A stretch of 22,955 nucleotides of DNA from the NCBI GenBank assembly GCA_003599475.1, contig QZKK01000016.1, positions 1-22,955 on the forward strand. The letters are read 5' to 3'. The stretch comes from Desulfobacteraceae bacterium (GTDB taxonomy: Bacteria; Desulfobacterota; Desulfobacteria; Desulfobacterales; SURF-15). Below are positions 7,154 through 14,294 of this stretch, piece by piece; within the stretch, counting starts at the first letter, position 1, and every line of letters begins with the position of its first letter. Below the pieces are notes generated by a model. The model was not told where the DNA came from, ran no database searches, and worked only from the letters and a program-made list of their open reading frames with translations. The position numbers and the translations under genes were made by a program.

Positions 7154-7330
7154 TATCAAATTCCTGTAGAATCCCATTTTATCCTGACACGATAAAAGAG
7201 GAATGAATGAAAACCCGTATTTGCTCGTCGTAATGACCCCATTGAATTCTGTTGTGCGCGTCTTGGTGTGCGCATCTCTTTCGGGTTCCTGAAATTTAGT
7301 ATATGCTGTCCGGGATGTTGAGGAGTATCG

Positions 7331-7552
7331 ATGATGGAAAAGTTTATAAAAATAGCCGATCTTGAAAACCTTATCGAGGCGCAGTTCGTCGAATCGGTGC
7401 TGAAGGAGAGGGAAATCCCCCATCGGATCAGATCATTTCATGATACGGCCTATGACGGGCTGTTTCAGTTTCAACGGGGGTGGGGAGAGATCTACGCTCC
7501 GATCGACGAAAGGGAAGAGATTCTTGAGGTCATCGCGAGCAATCGTCGATGA
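7331..7552 (+). CDS. Small DUF2007-like protein
   Basis: The 73-residue product starts with ATG 7331 (a second ATG follows directly at 7334), after TGAGGAG six bases upstream. The pattern IADLENLIEAQFVESVLKER then IPHRIRSF is the N-terminal half of the DUF2007 (putative signal-transducing protein) fold, where a conserved segment near 'EAQ.....L...GI' is followed by a beta strand. The C-terminal part GWGEIYAPIDEREEILEVI fits the remaining strand and helix. The molecular role of the family is unknown. It stands alone, about 100 bases before an MFS transporter and separated from it by the repeat element, so an operon is uncertain. Confidence 0.65.
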   Translation: MMEKFIKIADLENLIEAQFVESVLKEREIPHRIRSFHDTAYDGLFQFQRGWGEIYAPIDEREEILEVIASNRR

Positions 7553-7556
7553 AGAG

Positions 7557-7637
7557 ATGAACATCGAACATCGAATCCCGTCCGAGGCGGGAAACGTCCA
7601 ATGTCCAATGTCGAATGAAAATACCGAATGTTTAAAT
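7557..7637 (+). repeat. Micro-repeat with palindromic element copy 2
   Basis: AACATCGAACATCGAATCCC starts near 7559. The palindromic core GAATCCCGTCCGAGGCGGGA follows, then CCAATGTCCAATGTCGAATG. The element is thus a palindrome flanked by ATCGAACATCGAA words on one side and TCCAATGTCCAATGTCGAA words, largely their complement, on the other. Confidence 0.65.
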
Positions 7638-7655
7638 TGAGGGAGCCAGCGGCAT

Positions 7656-8906
7656 ATGGACGAGATTGAGGTCGCGCGACCGGCTTCTCTTGACAAAAGG
7701 GAGCGGTTTGCTCTCTTGGGGAGCCTTACGGTTTCCCATGGCATCTTCCATTTCATGTCACAGAGCTTTTCGGTGATGATTCCGGCCGTAAAGCAGACTT
7801 TCGGAATCAGTCCGGTCCAAATCGGCGCGATCATAACGATTCGGGAGCTGGCCTCCGGTATCGCCTCTCTGCCCGGCGGAGTGGCATCCGATTATCTCCG
7901 GCGCCACCGCGCCCTGCTGATGGCTGTCTGCATGGCTGTCTTCGGACTCGGATGGCTGATGGTCGCCGTTTCTCCCGACTACCTCCTGCTGCTGGCAGGC
8001 ATGGTCGCTTTGGCCGTGGCAAGCTCGATCTGGCATCTTCCATCCATGGCCGAGCTTTCAGTCCATTTCTCAAAAAACCGGGGCTCCGCCCTCGCCGTCC
8101 ATGGAGCAGGCGGAAGCATCGGGGACATCTTCGGCCCGGTTGCAACCGGTCTTTTGCTGGGGATCTTGTCCTGGCGCGGAATCATCTCCATCTATGCAGC
8201 CGTTCCCCTCGTGACGGCATTGTGGGTGGCATGGGCATTCGGCAACAAGGTGAAACGGCAAAAGAGCGGGGAAATCGAGCGGACTGAAAAACCAGACCTC
8301 AAAGAGCAGTTGAAGACCACCCGGTACATTCTCAAGCACAGCCATCTCTGGAGGGTGAACGTCGTGGCCGGCTTTCGCGGCATGTGTTTCAATATCTACG
8401 TCACCTTTCTTCCACTGTTCATGAAAGAGGAATTGGGGCTTTCGGATGAATCCGTCGGTTTTCATTTCGGACTCTTGTGGGCGGTCGGAATCGTCGCCAG
8501 TCCGTTGATGGGGCACCTCTCGGACCGGTTCGGGAGAAAACGCGTGCTGGTCCCCGCTCTTTTTTATTCCTGCCTTCTGACAATGATTCTTGCGCTCTAC
8601 GGTAAAGGGGCGATGTTGACCCCCCTCATCGCTCTGCTTGGTCTTTCGGTAAGAAGCGACTACTCCATCCTGTCTGCAACCATCCTAGACATTGCAGGAA
8701 ATACCGTCGCGACAACCATGCTGGGGGTTCTTTCCTTTACACGATTCATCCTGGGCGCCGTCTCCCCTCTGGTTGCCGGGGCACTCTACCAGGCGTTCGG
8801 GATGAAGGCTACACTCTTTTTTGTCGCCGCCCTCTTTGCGTCCTCGGCCGTAATCTTTGCCAGTGCGAACCTGAACCTTCCACGTCGGGGAAATCTTAGG
8901 TTTTAG
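7656..8906 (+). CDS. MFS transporter, FSR-like
   Basis: The 416-residue protein has twelve hydrophobic segments split by a charged central loop (KVKRQKSGEIERTEKPDLKE, about residues 200-220). It has the MFS signature GGVASDYLRRHRALL between TM2 and TM3, and the matching GHLSDRFGRKRVLV in the second half. The opening GSLTVSHGIFHFMSQSFSVM, with an early SH...HF motif, is characteristic of the fosmidomycin-resistance (FSR) branch. Substrate cannot be read from sequence; the genes that follow suggest an organic or amino-acid-derived compound, but that is inference. GAGGGAG lies at 7639-7645, 10 bases before the ATG. A second FSR-like transporter is at 20978. Confidence 0.85.
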   Translation: MDEIEVARPASLDKRERFALLGSLTVSHGIFHFMSQSFSVMIPAVKQTFGISPVQIGAIITIRELASGIASLPGGVASDYLRRHRALLMAVCMAVFGLGWLMVAVSPDYLLLLAGMVALAVASSIWHLPSMAELSVHFSKNRGSALAVHGAGGSIGDIFGPVATGLLLGILSWRGIISIYAAVPLVTALWVAWAFGNKVKRQKSGEIERTEKPDLKEQLKTTRYILKHSHLWRVNVVAGFRGMCFNIYVTFLPLFMKEELGLSDESVGFHFGLLWAVGIVASPLMGHLSDRFGRKRVLVPALFYSCLLTMILALYGKGAMLTPLIALLGLSVRSDYSILSATILDIAGNTVATTMLGVLSFTRFILGAVSPLVAGALYQAFGMKATLFFVAALFASSAVIFASANLNLPRRGNLRF

Positions 8907-8977
8907 ATTTTCAGATTGTCGAACTCCGACTTCCGACCTCTGCCCTCTGACTTCTGACCTCTGCCCTTTTGCGGCTT
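8897..8977 (+). repeat. TCTGACCTCTG-type intergenic micro-repeat
   Basis: Immediately after the MFS stop codon the sequence reads TTTTAGATTTTCAGATTG, then AACTCCGACTTCCGACCTC and TGCCCTCTGACTTCTGACC. The unit CTCTGACTTCTGACCTCTG is repeated with small changes. Its reverse strand encodes the repetitive GQRSEVRGQRSEVG-like peptide seen in many mis-annotated proteins. Confidence 0.65.
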
Positions 8978-9022
8978 GTATTTTTCCGGCGAAAGGTGGT
9001 ACTATCCTTCCCTGCGTGCTTT

Positions 9023-9121
9023 TCAACGGTCTCATCAAAAATTCTGTCATCCCCGGAGGGAGCCGGAATCCGTCGGTTTCCGGGTGCCCCCACCATCGCT
9101 GCGCGGGGTCCGGGTGTGACG
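9023..9121 (-). repeat. REP-like GC-rich intergenic element
   Basis: On the minus strand the segment reads GTCACACCCGGACCCCGCGC, continues with GGATTCCGGCTCCCTCCGGG, then GATGACAGAATTTTTGATGA. This is the wording of common intergenic elements that carry GGATTCCGG...CCGGGGATGAC palindromes in deltaproteobacterial and other genomes. The imperfect palindromic arms are visible. It lies just before the YbaK-like gene. Confidence 0.5.
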
Positions 9122-9170
9122 AAACAACAAGCGTATTAGAGACAGTTCCGGAGCAAGGAGTCGAAAGCGC

Positions 9171-9659
9171 ATGCCTACGAGGGCTGCACGTTATCTCAAG
9201 GCCAGAGGCATTCCATATCGTCTCGCCGAATACGAACATCTGGAAAAGGGGGCTCGGTTCGCCTCGGAAGCGCTCGAGTTTCCCCTTGAAAAAACCATCA
9301 AGACGCTTGTCGTCGATCTCGGGTCGAAGGGGTGTATATTGGTGCTGATGCCGGGAAACGCCCGGCTTTCCCGGAAAAAACTGTCTCAGATGTATTCCGC
9401 AAAGCGGGCAGAGATGGCGGACCCGGCCAGAGCCGAGCGATTGACCGGATATAAAGTCGGCGGAATCAGCCCCTTCGCCACACGGCAACCACTCCCCGCC
9501 GTCATTGAAAAAAGCCTCTTGAATTATGATAATGTCGCTGTAAATGGAGGCAAGCGCGGTGTCATGTTGATCATGAAGCCTGCGGATATCCTCCTCGCCG
9601 CAGCCGGAATCACCATCGGGGAAGTCGCCGGAAACGATGATCAGGAAGCGCAAAGTTGA
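9171..9659 (+). CDS. YbaK/EbsC-type aminoacyl-tRNA deacylase
   Basis: The 162-residue protein matches the YbaK family: TRAARYLKARGIPYRLAEYE at the N-terminus, then LEKTIKTLVVDL, where the lysine-threonine pair (KT.K.L) is the family's conserved substrate-site region. YKVGGISPFATRQPLPAVIE follows, where GG.SPFG is diagnostic, and then the conserved VNGGKRGVMLIMKPAD tail. YbaK hydrolyses mischarged Cys-tRNA(Pro); EbsC-like relatives act on other mischarged tRNAs. ATG 9171 follows AAGGAG (9155-9160) at 10 bases. The gene precedes the D-aminoacylase by 44 bases on the same strand, so the two may be co-transcribed. It is of normal length for the family. Confidence 0.87.
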   Translation: MPTRAARYLKARGIPYRLAEYEHLEKGARFASEALEFPLEKTIKTLVVDLGSKGCILVLMPGNARLSRKKLSQMYSAKRAEMADPARAERLTGYKVGGISPFATRQPLPAVIEKSLLNYDNVAVNGGKRGVMLIMKPADILLAAAGITIGEVAGNDDQEAQS

Positions 9660-9703
9660 AATAGGATCGCGCAAAGAGTATTTGAAGAAGCGAGGTGTGC
9701 GGG

Positions 9704-11305
9704 ATGCATTACGACATCGTCATCCATAACGGCCGCGTAATCGACGGCACTGGAAACCCTTGGTTCAATGCCGATATCGGCATCCGAGGCGGCAAGATCC
9801 GAAAGATTGGAAAGATCGAAAACCGGGAATCGGAACAGGCCATCGATGCTCAGGGCATGGTCGTCTCCCCCGGGTTTATCGATCTCCACAATCATTCGGA
9901 TATGACGGCACAGGCCCTGCCCGGCTGCGAAAGCAACCTCATGCAGGGGGTTACCACCGCAGTGGTGGGAAACTGCGGCCTTTCCATGGCACCGATAAGC
10001 CCCAAAACCCGGGCGCTTCTGAAAGAATATCTTTCCCCTTTTCTTGTCGGCGGGTTCGATTATGGATGGGGATGGAAGACTTTCAAAGATTTTTTCCTTT
10101 TATTGAAAGAAAGAAATATCGCCATCAACATGGCCCCCCTTGTCGGCCACGGAACGCTGAGAATTGCCGTTTCCGGCTTCAAAAAGGAGCCGCTTTCGGA
10201 TCCGGAAATGGCTGAAATGAAAAATCTTCTGAGAAAAAGCCTGAAGGCAGGAGCTTTCGGGATGTCGACCGGGCTGATCTATCCGCCTGGATGCTATGCC
10301 TCAACCGAAGAATTGATCGAGCTCAGTTCTGTTTTGAAAGAGTTCGGAAGGATCTACACGAGTCACATTCGTGATGAGGGGGCAGATCTCATCGAGTCGG
10401 TCGCAGAGGCCGTCCGTATCGGAGAAGCAAACGGCATTCCGGTTCAAGTCTCGCATCTCAAGGCGAAGGGGGCTGCAAACTGGGGAAAGGTCCGGACCGC
10501 CATTCGGATGATGGAAGAAGCAAGACGCCGGGGGGTGGACATCGGCTTTGAAGCCTATCCGTATCTTGCCGGCAGCACCACCATCACATCGATCCTTCCG
10601 ATCTGGGCGATGGAAGGAGGCGTTGCAAAGATGCTCGATCGCCTCAGACAAGCCGAGAGCCGGGAAAAAATACGAAAACAACTGGAAGATGATGGAAACG
10701 ATATCAAAGATGCCGGATGGAACGGAATCATCATCGCCTCATGCCCGAAAAGACAGGATCTGGAAGGGAATTCACTCGAGGCGATCATCCGCATGATGAA
10801 TCGCACGAGCGACCCGTATGGGGGGTTTCTCGACATGGTGCTCGAAATCGAGGGGGATTCAACGGTCGTTAAGTTCTTCATCGATGAAGAAGATGTCAGA
10901 GAGATTCTCTCGAATCCCCTTTCCGCCGTGATTTCCGACTCGTGGGCCACGGCCCCGCATGCAGGAGGCAAACCCCATCCCCGCTGCTACGGCACCTTTC
11001 CGAGAATGCTTGGAAAGTACGTCCGGGAAGAGCGCCTGGTACCGATTGAAGCTGCCGTGCAAAAAATGACAGCGCTGCCGGCGGCAAAGATCGGTCTGTA
11101 TGATCGCGGGATCCTCAGGAAAGGTTTGTGGGCGGATGTGGTGATCTTCGATCCGGAAAAGATTGCCGATCGCGCCACCTTCGATTCCCCGCATCAATAT
11201 CCGATCGGAATCGAATACGTGCTTGTAAACGGCAAAATCGCCGTCAGCAGGGGACGACAATCGGAGTCACGATCCGGAACCGTACTCCTTGCAGAGATGG
11301 ATTGA
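9704..11305 (+). CDS. N-acyl-D-amino-acid deacylase (D-aminoacylase) family
   Basis: I start at ATG 9704 because GAGG lies 8 bases upstream; a GTG at 9695 is possible. The 533-residue protein is an amidohydrolase of the D-aminoacylase group. It has IHNGRVIDGTGNPWFNADIG at the start, GFIDLHNHSD with metal-type His62 and His64, VVGNCGLSMAPI with the family cysteine at 91, YTSHIRDEG with His221, QVSHLKAKG with His251, and SDSWATAPH with Asp412 as the general-base candidate. The spacing agrees with characterised D-aminoacylases, which use zinc and release a D-amino acid and a carboxylate from N-acyl-D-amino acids. All catalytic-type residues are present. It precedes a PLP aminotransferase-like gene by 73 bases. 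Relatives acting on N-acyl-D-glutamate or aspartate, or on other cyclic amides, cannot be excluded. Confidence 0.85.
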   Translation: MHYDIVIHNGRVIDGTGNPWFNADIGIRGGKIRKIGKIENRESEQAIDAQGMVVSPGFIDLHNHSDMTAQALPGCESNLMQGVTTAVVGNCGLSMAPISPKTRALLKEYLSPFLVGGFDYGWGWKTFKDFFLLLKERNIAINMAPLVGHGTLRIAVSGFKKEPLSDPEMAEMKNLLRKSLKAGAFGMSTGLIYPPGCYASTEELIELSSVLKEFGRIYTSHIRDEGADLIESVAEAVRIGEANGIPVQVSHLKAKGAANWGKVRTAIRMMEEARRRGVDIGFEAYPYLAGSTTITSILPIWAMEGGVAKMLDRLRQAESREKIRKQLEDDGNDIKDAGWNGIIIASCPKRQDLEGNSLEAIIRMMNRTSDPYGGFLDMVLEIEGDSTVVKFFIDEEDVREILSNPLSAVISDSWATAPHAGGKPHPRCYGTFPRMLGKYVREERLVPIEAAVQKMTALPAAKIGLYDRGILRKGLWADVVIFDPEKIADRATFDSPHQYPIGIEYVLVNGKIAVSRGRQSESRSGTVLLAEMD

Positions 11306-11352
11306 TGCGATTTCCGATTTCAAAACTCGGATTTCATTTTAGATTTTTTAGA
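11302..11352. repeat. GATTTC/GATTTT intergenic micro-repeat
   Basis: Between the deacylase and aminotransferase genes the sequence reads GATTTCCGATTTCAAAAC, TCGGATTTCATTTTAG and ATTTTTTAGATAA, the same vocabulary as at 7034-7076. Confidence 0.5.
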
Positions 11353-11378
11353 TAACGCAACCGAAAAGGAGTCCACCT

Positions 11379-12701
11379 GTGCCAGAGGATGCATTGTTCA
11401 AGACCTATATCGAATCCCACCTAAAGTCCGCCGAGATTCACGAGAAGGCGAAAAACTGTTTTGCCGGAAACGGAGCGACGGCTCACGTCCGCATACTCAA
11501 CCCGTTCCGGCCCTACATCACCCATGCCCGAGGTTCTAGAAAATGGGATGTCGACGGCCGTGAGTACATCGATTATACCATGGGCCATGGATCCCTTCTC
11601 CTCGGCCACAGCCATCCGGCGGTGGTCGATGCCGTGTGCGATCAGGCCGCCAAGGGCTTTCACTACGGAGACAATCACGAGTTGGAACTGGAATGGGCGT
11701 CCTTGATCAAGGAGATGGTACCCTCGGCCGAGCGCGTAGAGTTTTTTTCCTGCGGCCAGGAGGCAAACCTCATGGCCATCCGCCTGGCCCGCATCTTCAC
11801 AGGTCGAAGGAAAGTCCTGCGGTTCGTGGAAAACTTTCATGGATGGGCCGATCCGGTGGTCCTCCCGCCGACTTCCCCCGGTGTCATCGCAGAGGATGTC
11901 ACCTTGATCCCCTACGATCTTGAGAAGGCGGAGCGGGAGCTTGCCACCCACACCTATGCACTCCTGATGACCGAAGGCGGAGGGGCGCACATGGCGGGGC
12001 AGGTGCCACTCGATAAAGATTTCGTCCGCGCCCTCCCTGCCCTTGCCCGCAAATACGGCACGATCTGGCACCTCGATGAGGTGGTTACGGGTTTCCGGGA
12101 CGATCCTGGAGGATACCAGGCGATTGCGGGCGTCAAGCCGGACCTCACCAGTTTCGGAAAAATCGTTTCCGGCGGACTTCCCGGCGGAGTGCTCGTCGGA
12201 AGAGCCGACATCCTGCAGCCTTTCAGTGCGGATTCTCCCCCGGGAAAACAGGTCAAGCACTCGGGCACATGGAACGCCAACCCGATGACCTGTGCCGCGG
12301 CAATCGCCTGTCTGACCCTCGTCAAATCCGGAGAGCCGCAGCGCGCCGCCAACCGTATGGCGGCGAGCCTGCGGGAAAAAGCCAATCCTCTCCTCCGCAA
12401 GAAGGGGTTCAACGCTTTGCTCTACGGAAGAAGCATCACTCATGTCTATTTGGGACCGCTCGATCGGGAACCGGAAGACGAAACCCTTCCCCCGACGAAA
12501 AGTGTCGAAAACATCATGGGGATGGCCCCGGCCAAAGAGAGACTCTGCCTTCATCTTCTGCAGCGGGGAGTATCGACACTGGGAGGCAGGCTCTTTGTCC
12601 TGTCCGCCGTTCACACCGAAGAAGATATCGAAAAGACTGTCTCCGCATTGCTTGAATCGTTGAAATCGATGCGGGGAGAAGGATGGGCGGGGCTTTCGTA
12701 A
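11379..12701 (+). CDS. Class III PLP aminotransferase (GSA-aminomutase-like)
   Basis: The start is GTG 11379, preceded by AAAAGGAG at a good distance. The 440-residue protein is a fold-type I, class III PLP enzyme. It has WDVDGREYIDYTMGHGSLLL at the N-terminus, SCGQEANLMAIRLARIFTGR for phosphate binding, FHGWADPVV at 153-161, HLDEVVTGFR with Asp233 for the pyridine nitrogen, and SFGKIVSGGLPGGVLVG with Lys261 as the Schiff-base lysine. SGTWNANPMTCAAA follows. This is the arrangement in glutamate-1-semialdehyde aminomutase relatives, but the family also contains omega-transaminases and amino-acid racemases. A gene so close after a D-aminoacylase points to amino-acid conversion (racemase, or transaminase of the released amino acid) more than to tetrapyrrole synthesis; this is inference. 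It ends near a convergent MFS gene. Confidence 0.82.
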   Translation: MPEDALFKTYIESHLKSAEIHEKAKNCFAGNGATAHVRILNPFRPYITHARGSRKWDVDGREYIDYTMGHGSLLLGHSHPAVVDAVCDQAAKGFHYGDNHELELEWASLIKEMVPSAERVEFFSCGQEANLMAIRLARIFTGRRKVLRFVENFHGWADPVVLPPTSPGVIAEDVTLIPYDLEKAERELATHTYALLMTEGGGAHMAGQVPLDKDFVRALPALARKYGTIWHLDEVVTGFRDDPGGYQAIAGVKPDLTSFGKIVSGGLPGGVLVGRADILQPFSADSPPGKQVKHSGTWNANPMTCAAAIACLTLVKSGEPQRAANRMAASLREKANPLLRKKGFNALLYGRSITHVYLGPLDREPEDETLPPTKSVENIMGMAPAKERLCLHLLQRGVSTLGGRLFVLSAVHTEEDIEKTVSALLESLKSMRGEGWAGLS

Positions 12702-12711
12702 GGGGGAATTC

Positions 12712-12745
12712 GAGTCCCCGAATGTCCTTCGACAGGGACTCTTAA
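12712..12745. terminator. Convergent hairpin between aminotransferase and MFS genes
   Basis: GAGTCCC (12712-12718) pairs perfectly with GGGACTC (12735-12741), with CGAA/TTCG able to pair inside the loop. It fills the 40-base gap between two convergent stop codons. The U-tract is short, so termination is plausible but not proven. Confidence 0.5.
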
Positions 12746-14004
12746 GTCTGCAGCTTCTTTGCCGGCTTTAGAAACAGAATCAGGACGGATACGACCGCCA
12801 GCACCACGGCGTTGAATGCCCAGGCACTGGAATAGGAACCTGTACGATCGAAAATCCAACCGCCTAGCGCCGGACCGATGCTGCCGCCGATCCCGGCAAC
12901 GAAAAAGACCAGCGCACCGAAGGCGGTTCCCAGAATATGACGTCCGAAGCGGTTCGAAATCAGGTAGGGCATCACCGGCGACATCGATCCGTATCCAAAC
13001 CCGTAAACCATGGAGGAAAGGTAGAGTCGATATACCGCATCCGCCTTCAACAGGAAAAGCATTCCAAGGGCCATCATGAGAAATCCAAGTGACGCCGCAT
13101 ACTTGGCGTCGGTAAGCCTGTCGCAGAGCCACCCGAAGATGAACTTCCCGCAGCTGCTGCTCAGGCCTACGATGCCGAGAGCGGCGGCAGCCTCGACTCT
13201 GCCGATGTTTTGACTGATGGCATAGGCGACCTGATGGACAAAGGTCATCATCACCGTGACTACGGCCAGTCCGTTGCAGATCGCAAGCAGCCAGAAACGA
13301 AAATCCTTCATTACCGGTTTGAGTGAATTCTTCTTCCGCAGGGGAATCGCCCCGGAAGCCGCGTGCCCCGGCGGAGCTGCATCCCCATCGGGCCGGAGCC
13401 CGATATCTTCGGGAGCATTCTTTCCCATCAGCAACTGTGAGATGAGGATACCGAAGACAAAGATCAGGGCTCCGAAAAAAATGAACCCGGTCCGCCAGTC
13501 GAAATGGGCTACGATGTAAGCGGCAACCGGGTTCATTACCATCGTGCCGACCCCGATTCCCATGGTGGTAAACCCCATCGCCATGCCCCGTTTTCTGATG
13601 AACCATTTCCCTACCGCCGCGCTGCCGACAACGGCCCCATTGCAGGCGCTTCCGATGCCGCATAGAAAGCCGTAAGACAGATAGATTCCCAGCGGAGTCT
13701 CGGCGTGGATGAGGCAGTAGAAGCCGAGGGCCGTGACGATGGAACCGGCCGTCATCAGCCATTTGGGAGCGATATTGTCGACCAGGCGGCCGCAAAATAC
13801 GCCGAAAACCGCATAAGTCAGGACGTTTATCGATGCGGCAAGCGAAATGACCGACATGGGCCAGCCGTATTCGATAAACATAGGCCGGACGAAGACACCG
13901 AAAGAGTACCGGACGCCGTAGGTGAGTACCAGGATCAAGAACGCCCCCAGCACGACGTACCATCCCCAATAGATCGTTTGGATTCGATATCCGATGCCCT
14001 TCAT
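12742..14004 (-). CDS. MFS transporter, oxalate/formate or monocarboxylate type
   Basis: I place the start at ATG 14004 (MKGIGYRIQTIYWGWYVVLG), because the first helix begins there and upstream codons look intergenic. No good ribosome site is visible for it, and an ATG at 14082 remains possible. The protein has about 420 residues and twelve hydrophobic segments. GRLVDNIAPKWLMTAGS lies between TM2 and TM3, WFIRKRGMAMGFTTMGIG at TM4-5, and FGWLCDRLTDAKYAA in the second half. YWGWYVV...SFGVFVRPM...GW and the W-F-x-R-K-R-G-x-A-x-G block are typical of the oxalate:formate antiporter and monocarboxylate-type branch. A small carboxylate released by the neighbouring deacylase would be a sensible substrate, but this is inference. 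It is transcribed against its neighbours. Confidence 0.82.
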   Translation of the reverse strand: MKGIGYRIQTIYWGWYVVLGAFLILVLTYGVRYSFGVFVRPMFIEYGWPMSVISLAASINVLTYAVFGVFCGRLVDNIAPKWLMTAGSIVTALGFYCLIHAETPLGIYLSYGFLCGIGSACNGAVVGSAAVGKWFIRKRGMAMGFTTMGIGVGTMVMNPVAAYIVAHFDWRTGFIFFGALIFVFGILISQLLMGKNAPEDIGLRPDGDAAPPGHAASGAIPLRKKNSLKPVMKDFRFWLLAICNGLAVVTVMMTFVHQVAYAISQNIGRVEAAAALGIVGLSSSCGKFIFGWLCDRLTDAKYAASLGFLMMALGMLFLLKADAVYRLYLSSMVYGFGYGSMSPVMPYLISNRFGRHILGTAFGALVFFVAGIGGSIGPALGGWIFDRTGSYSSAWAFNAVVLAVVSVLILFLKPAKKLQT

Positions 14005-14126
14005 ATGGACGTAAAAATCTGATATTTCCAACTCGAAAGCAAGGAGAATCTTGGGGCTGGGGGAAGGGATTGAAGCCCTCATCGACCCCTGGTATAAAGT
14101 ACGGAGGGTGCTTCGCCGAAGCGCTC

Positions 14127-14175
14127 AGGGGTTCAAAGGTTTCCCGCTTGCAGGCGGGATTCAGAGGTTCAGAAC
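14127..14175 (-). repeat. Palindromic element copy 3
   Basis: The minus strand reads AGTTCTGAACCTCTGAATCC, then CGCCTGCAAGCGGGAAACCT. It has the same GAATCCCG...CGGGAAAC core as the copies at 7122-7153 and 7565-7596, but with GTTCTGAACC-type flanks in place of ATCGAACATCGAA. A half-copy (TTCAATCCCGCCTGCAG) is at about 17012-17028. Confidence 0.5.
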
Positions 14176-14294
14176 TGCGCTCCGGCTGCAGTTTATTCCG
14201 AACTCCATGGGGGCCGGAGTGACGTGTTTCGGAGTCGATCGATGTTTTCGTCGAAATCGGATATGGACAATTCATCCCCAAACGGAGCATGAAG

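Larger units (their letters stand above)
7029..7330. other. 302-base gap rich in micro-repeats
   Basis: It contains the TTGGATTTTTGATTTTGG string (7035-7052), the palindromic element copy at 7122-7153 and the divergent start regions of two genes. No supported ORF was seen. TGAGGAG at 7318-7324 is the ribosome site for the following gene. Confidence 0.55.

Noticed and set aside
7034..9000. CRISPR-like array from the regular words in the gaps
   Set aside because: The units are degenerate, of uneven length, without unique spacers, and no cas gene is present.
8685..9674. 329-codon minus-strand frame spanning the micro-repeat and YbaK gene
   Set aside because: It encodes the repetitive GQRSEVRGQRSEVG-type peptide from intergenic repeats and is antisense to a real gene.
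11421..12614. 397-codon frame antisense to the aminotransferase
   Set aside because: A shadow frame of a gene with a clear PLP fold on the plus strand.
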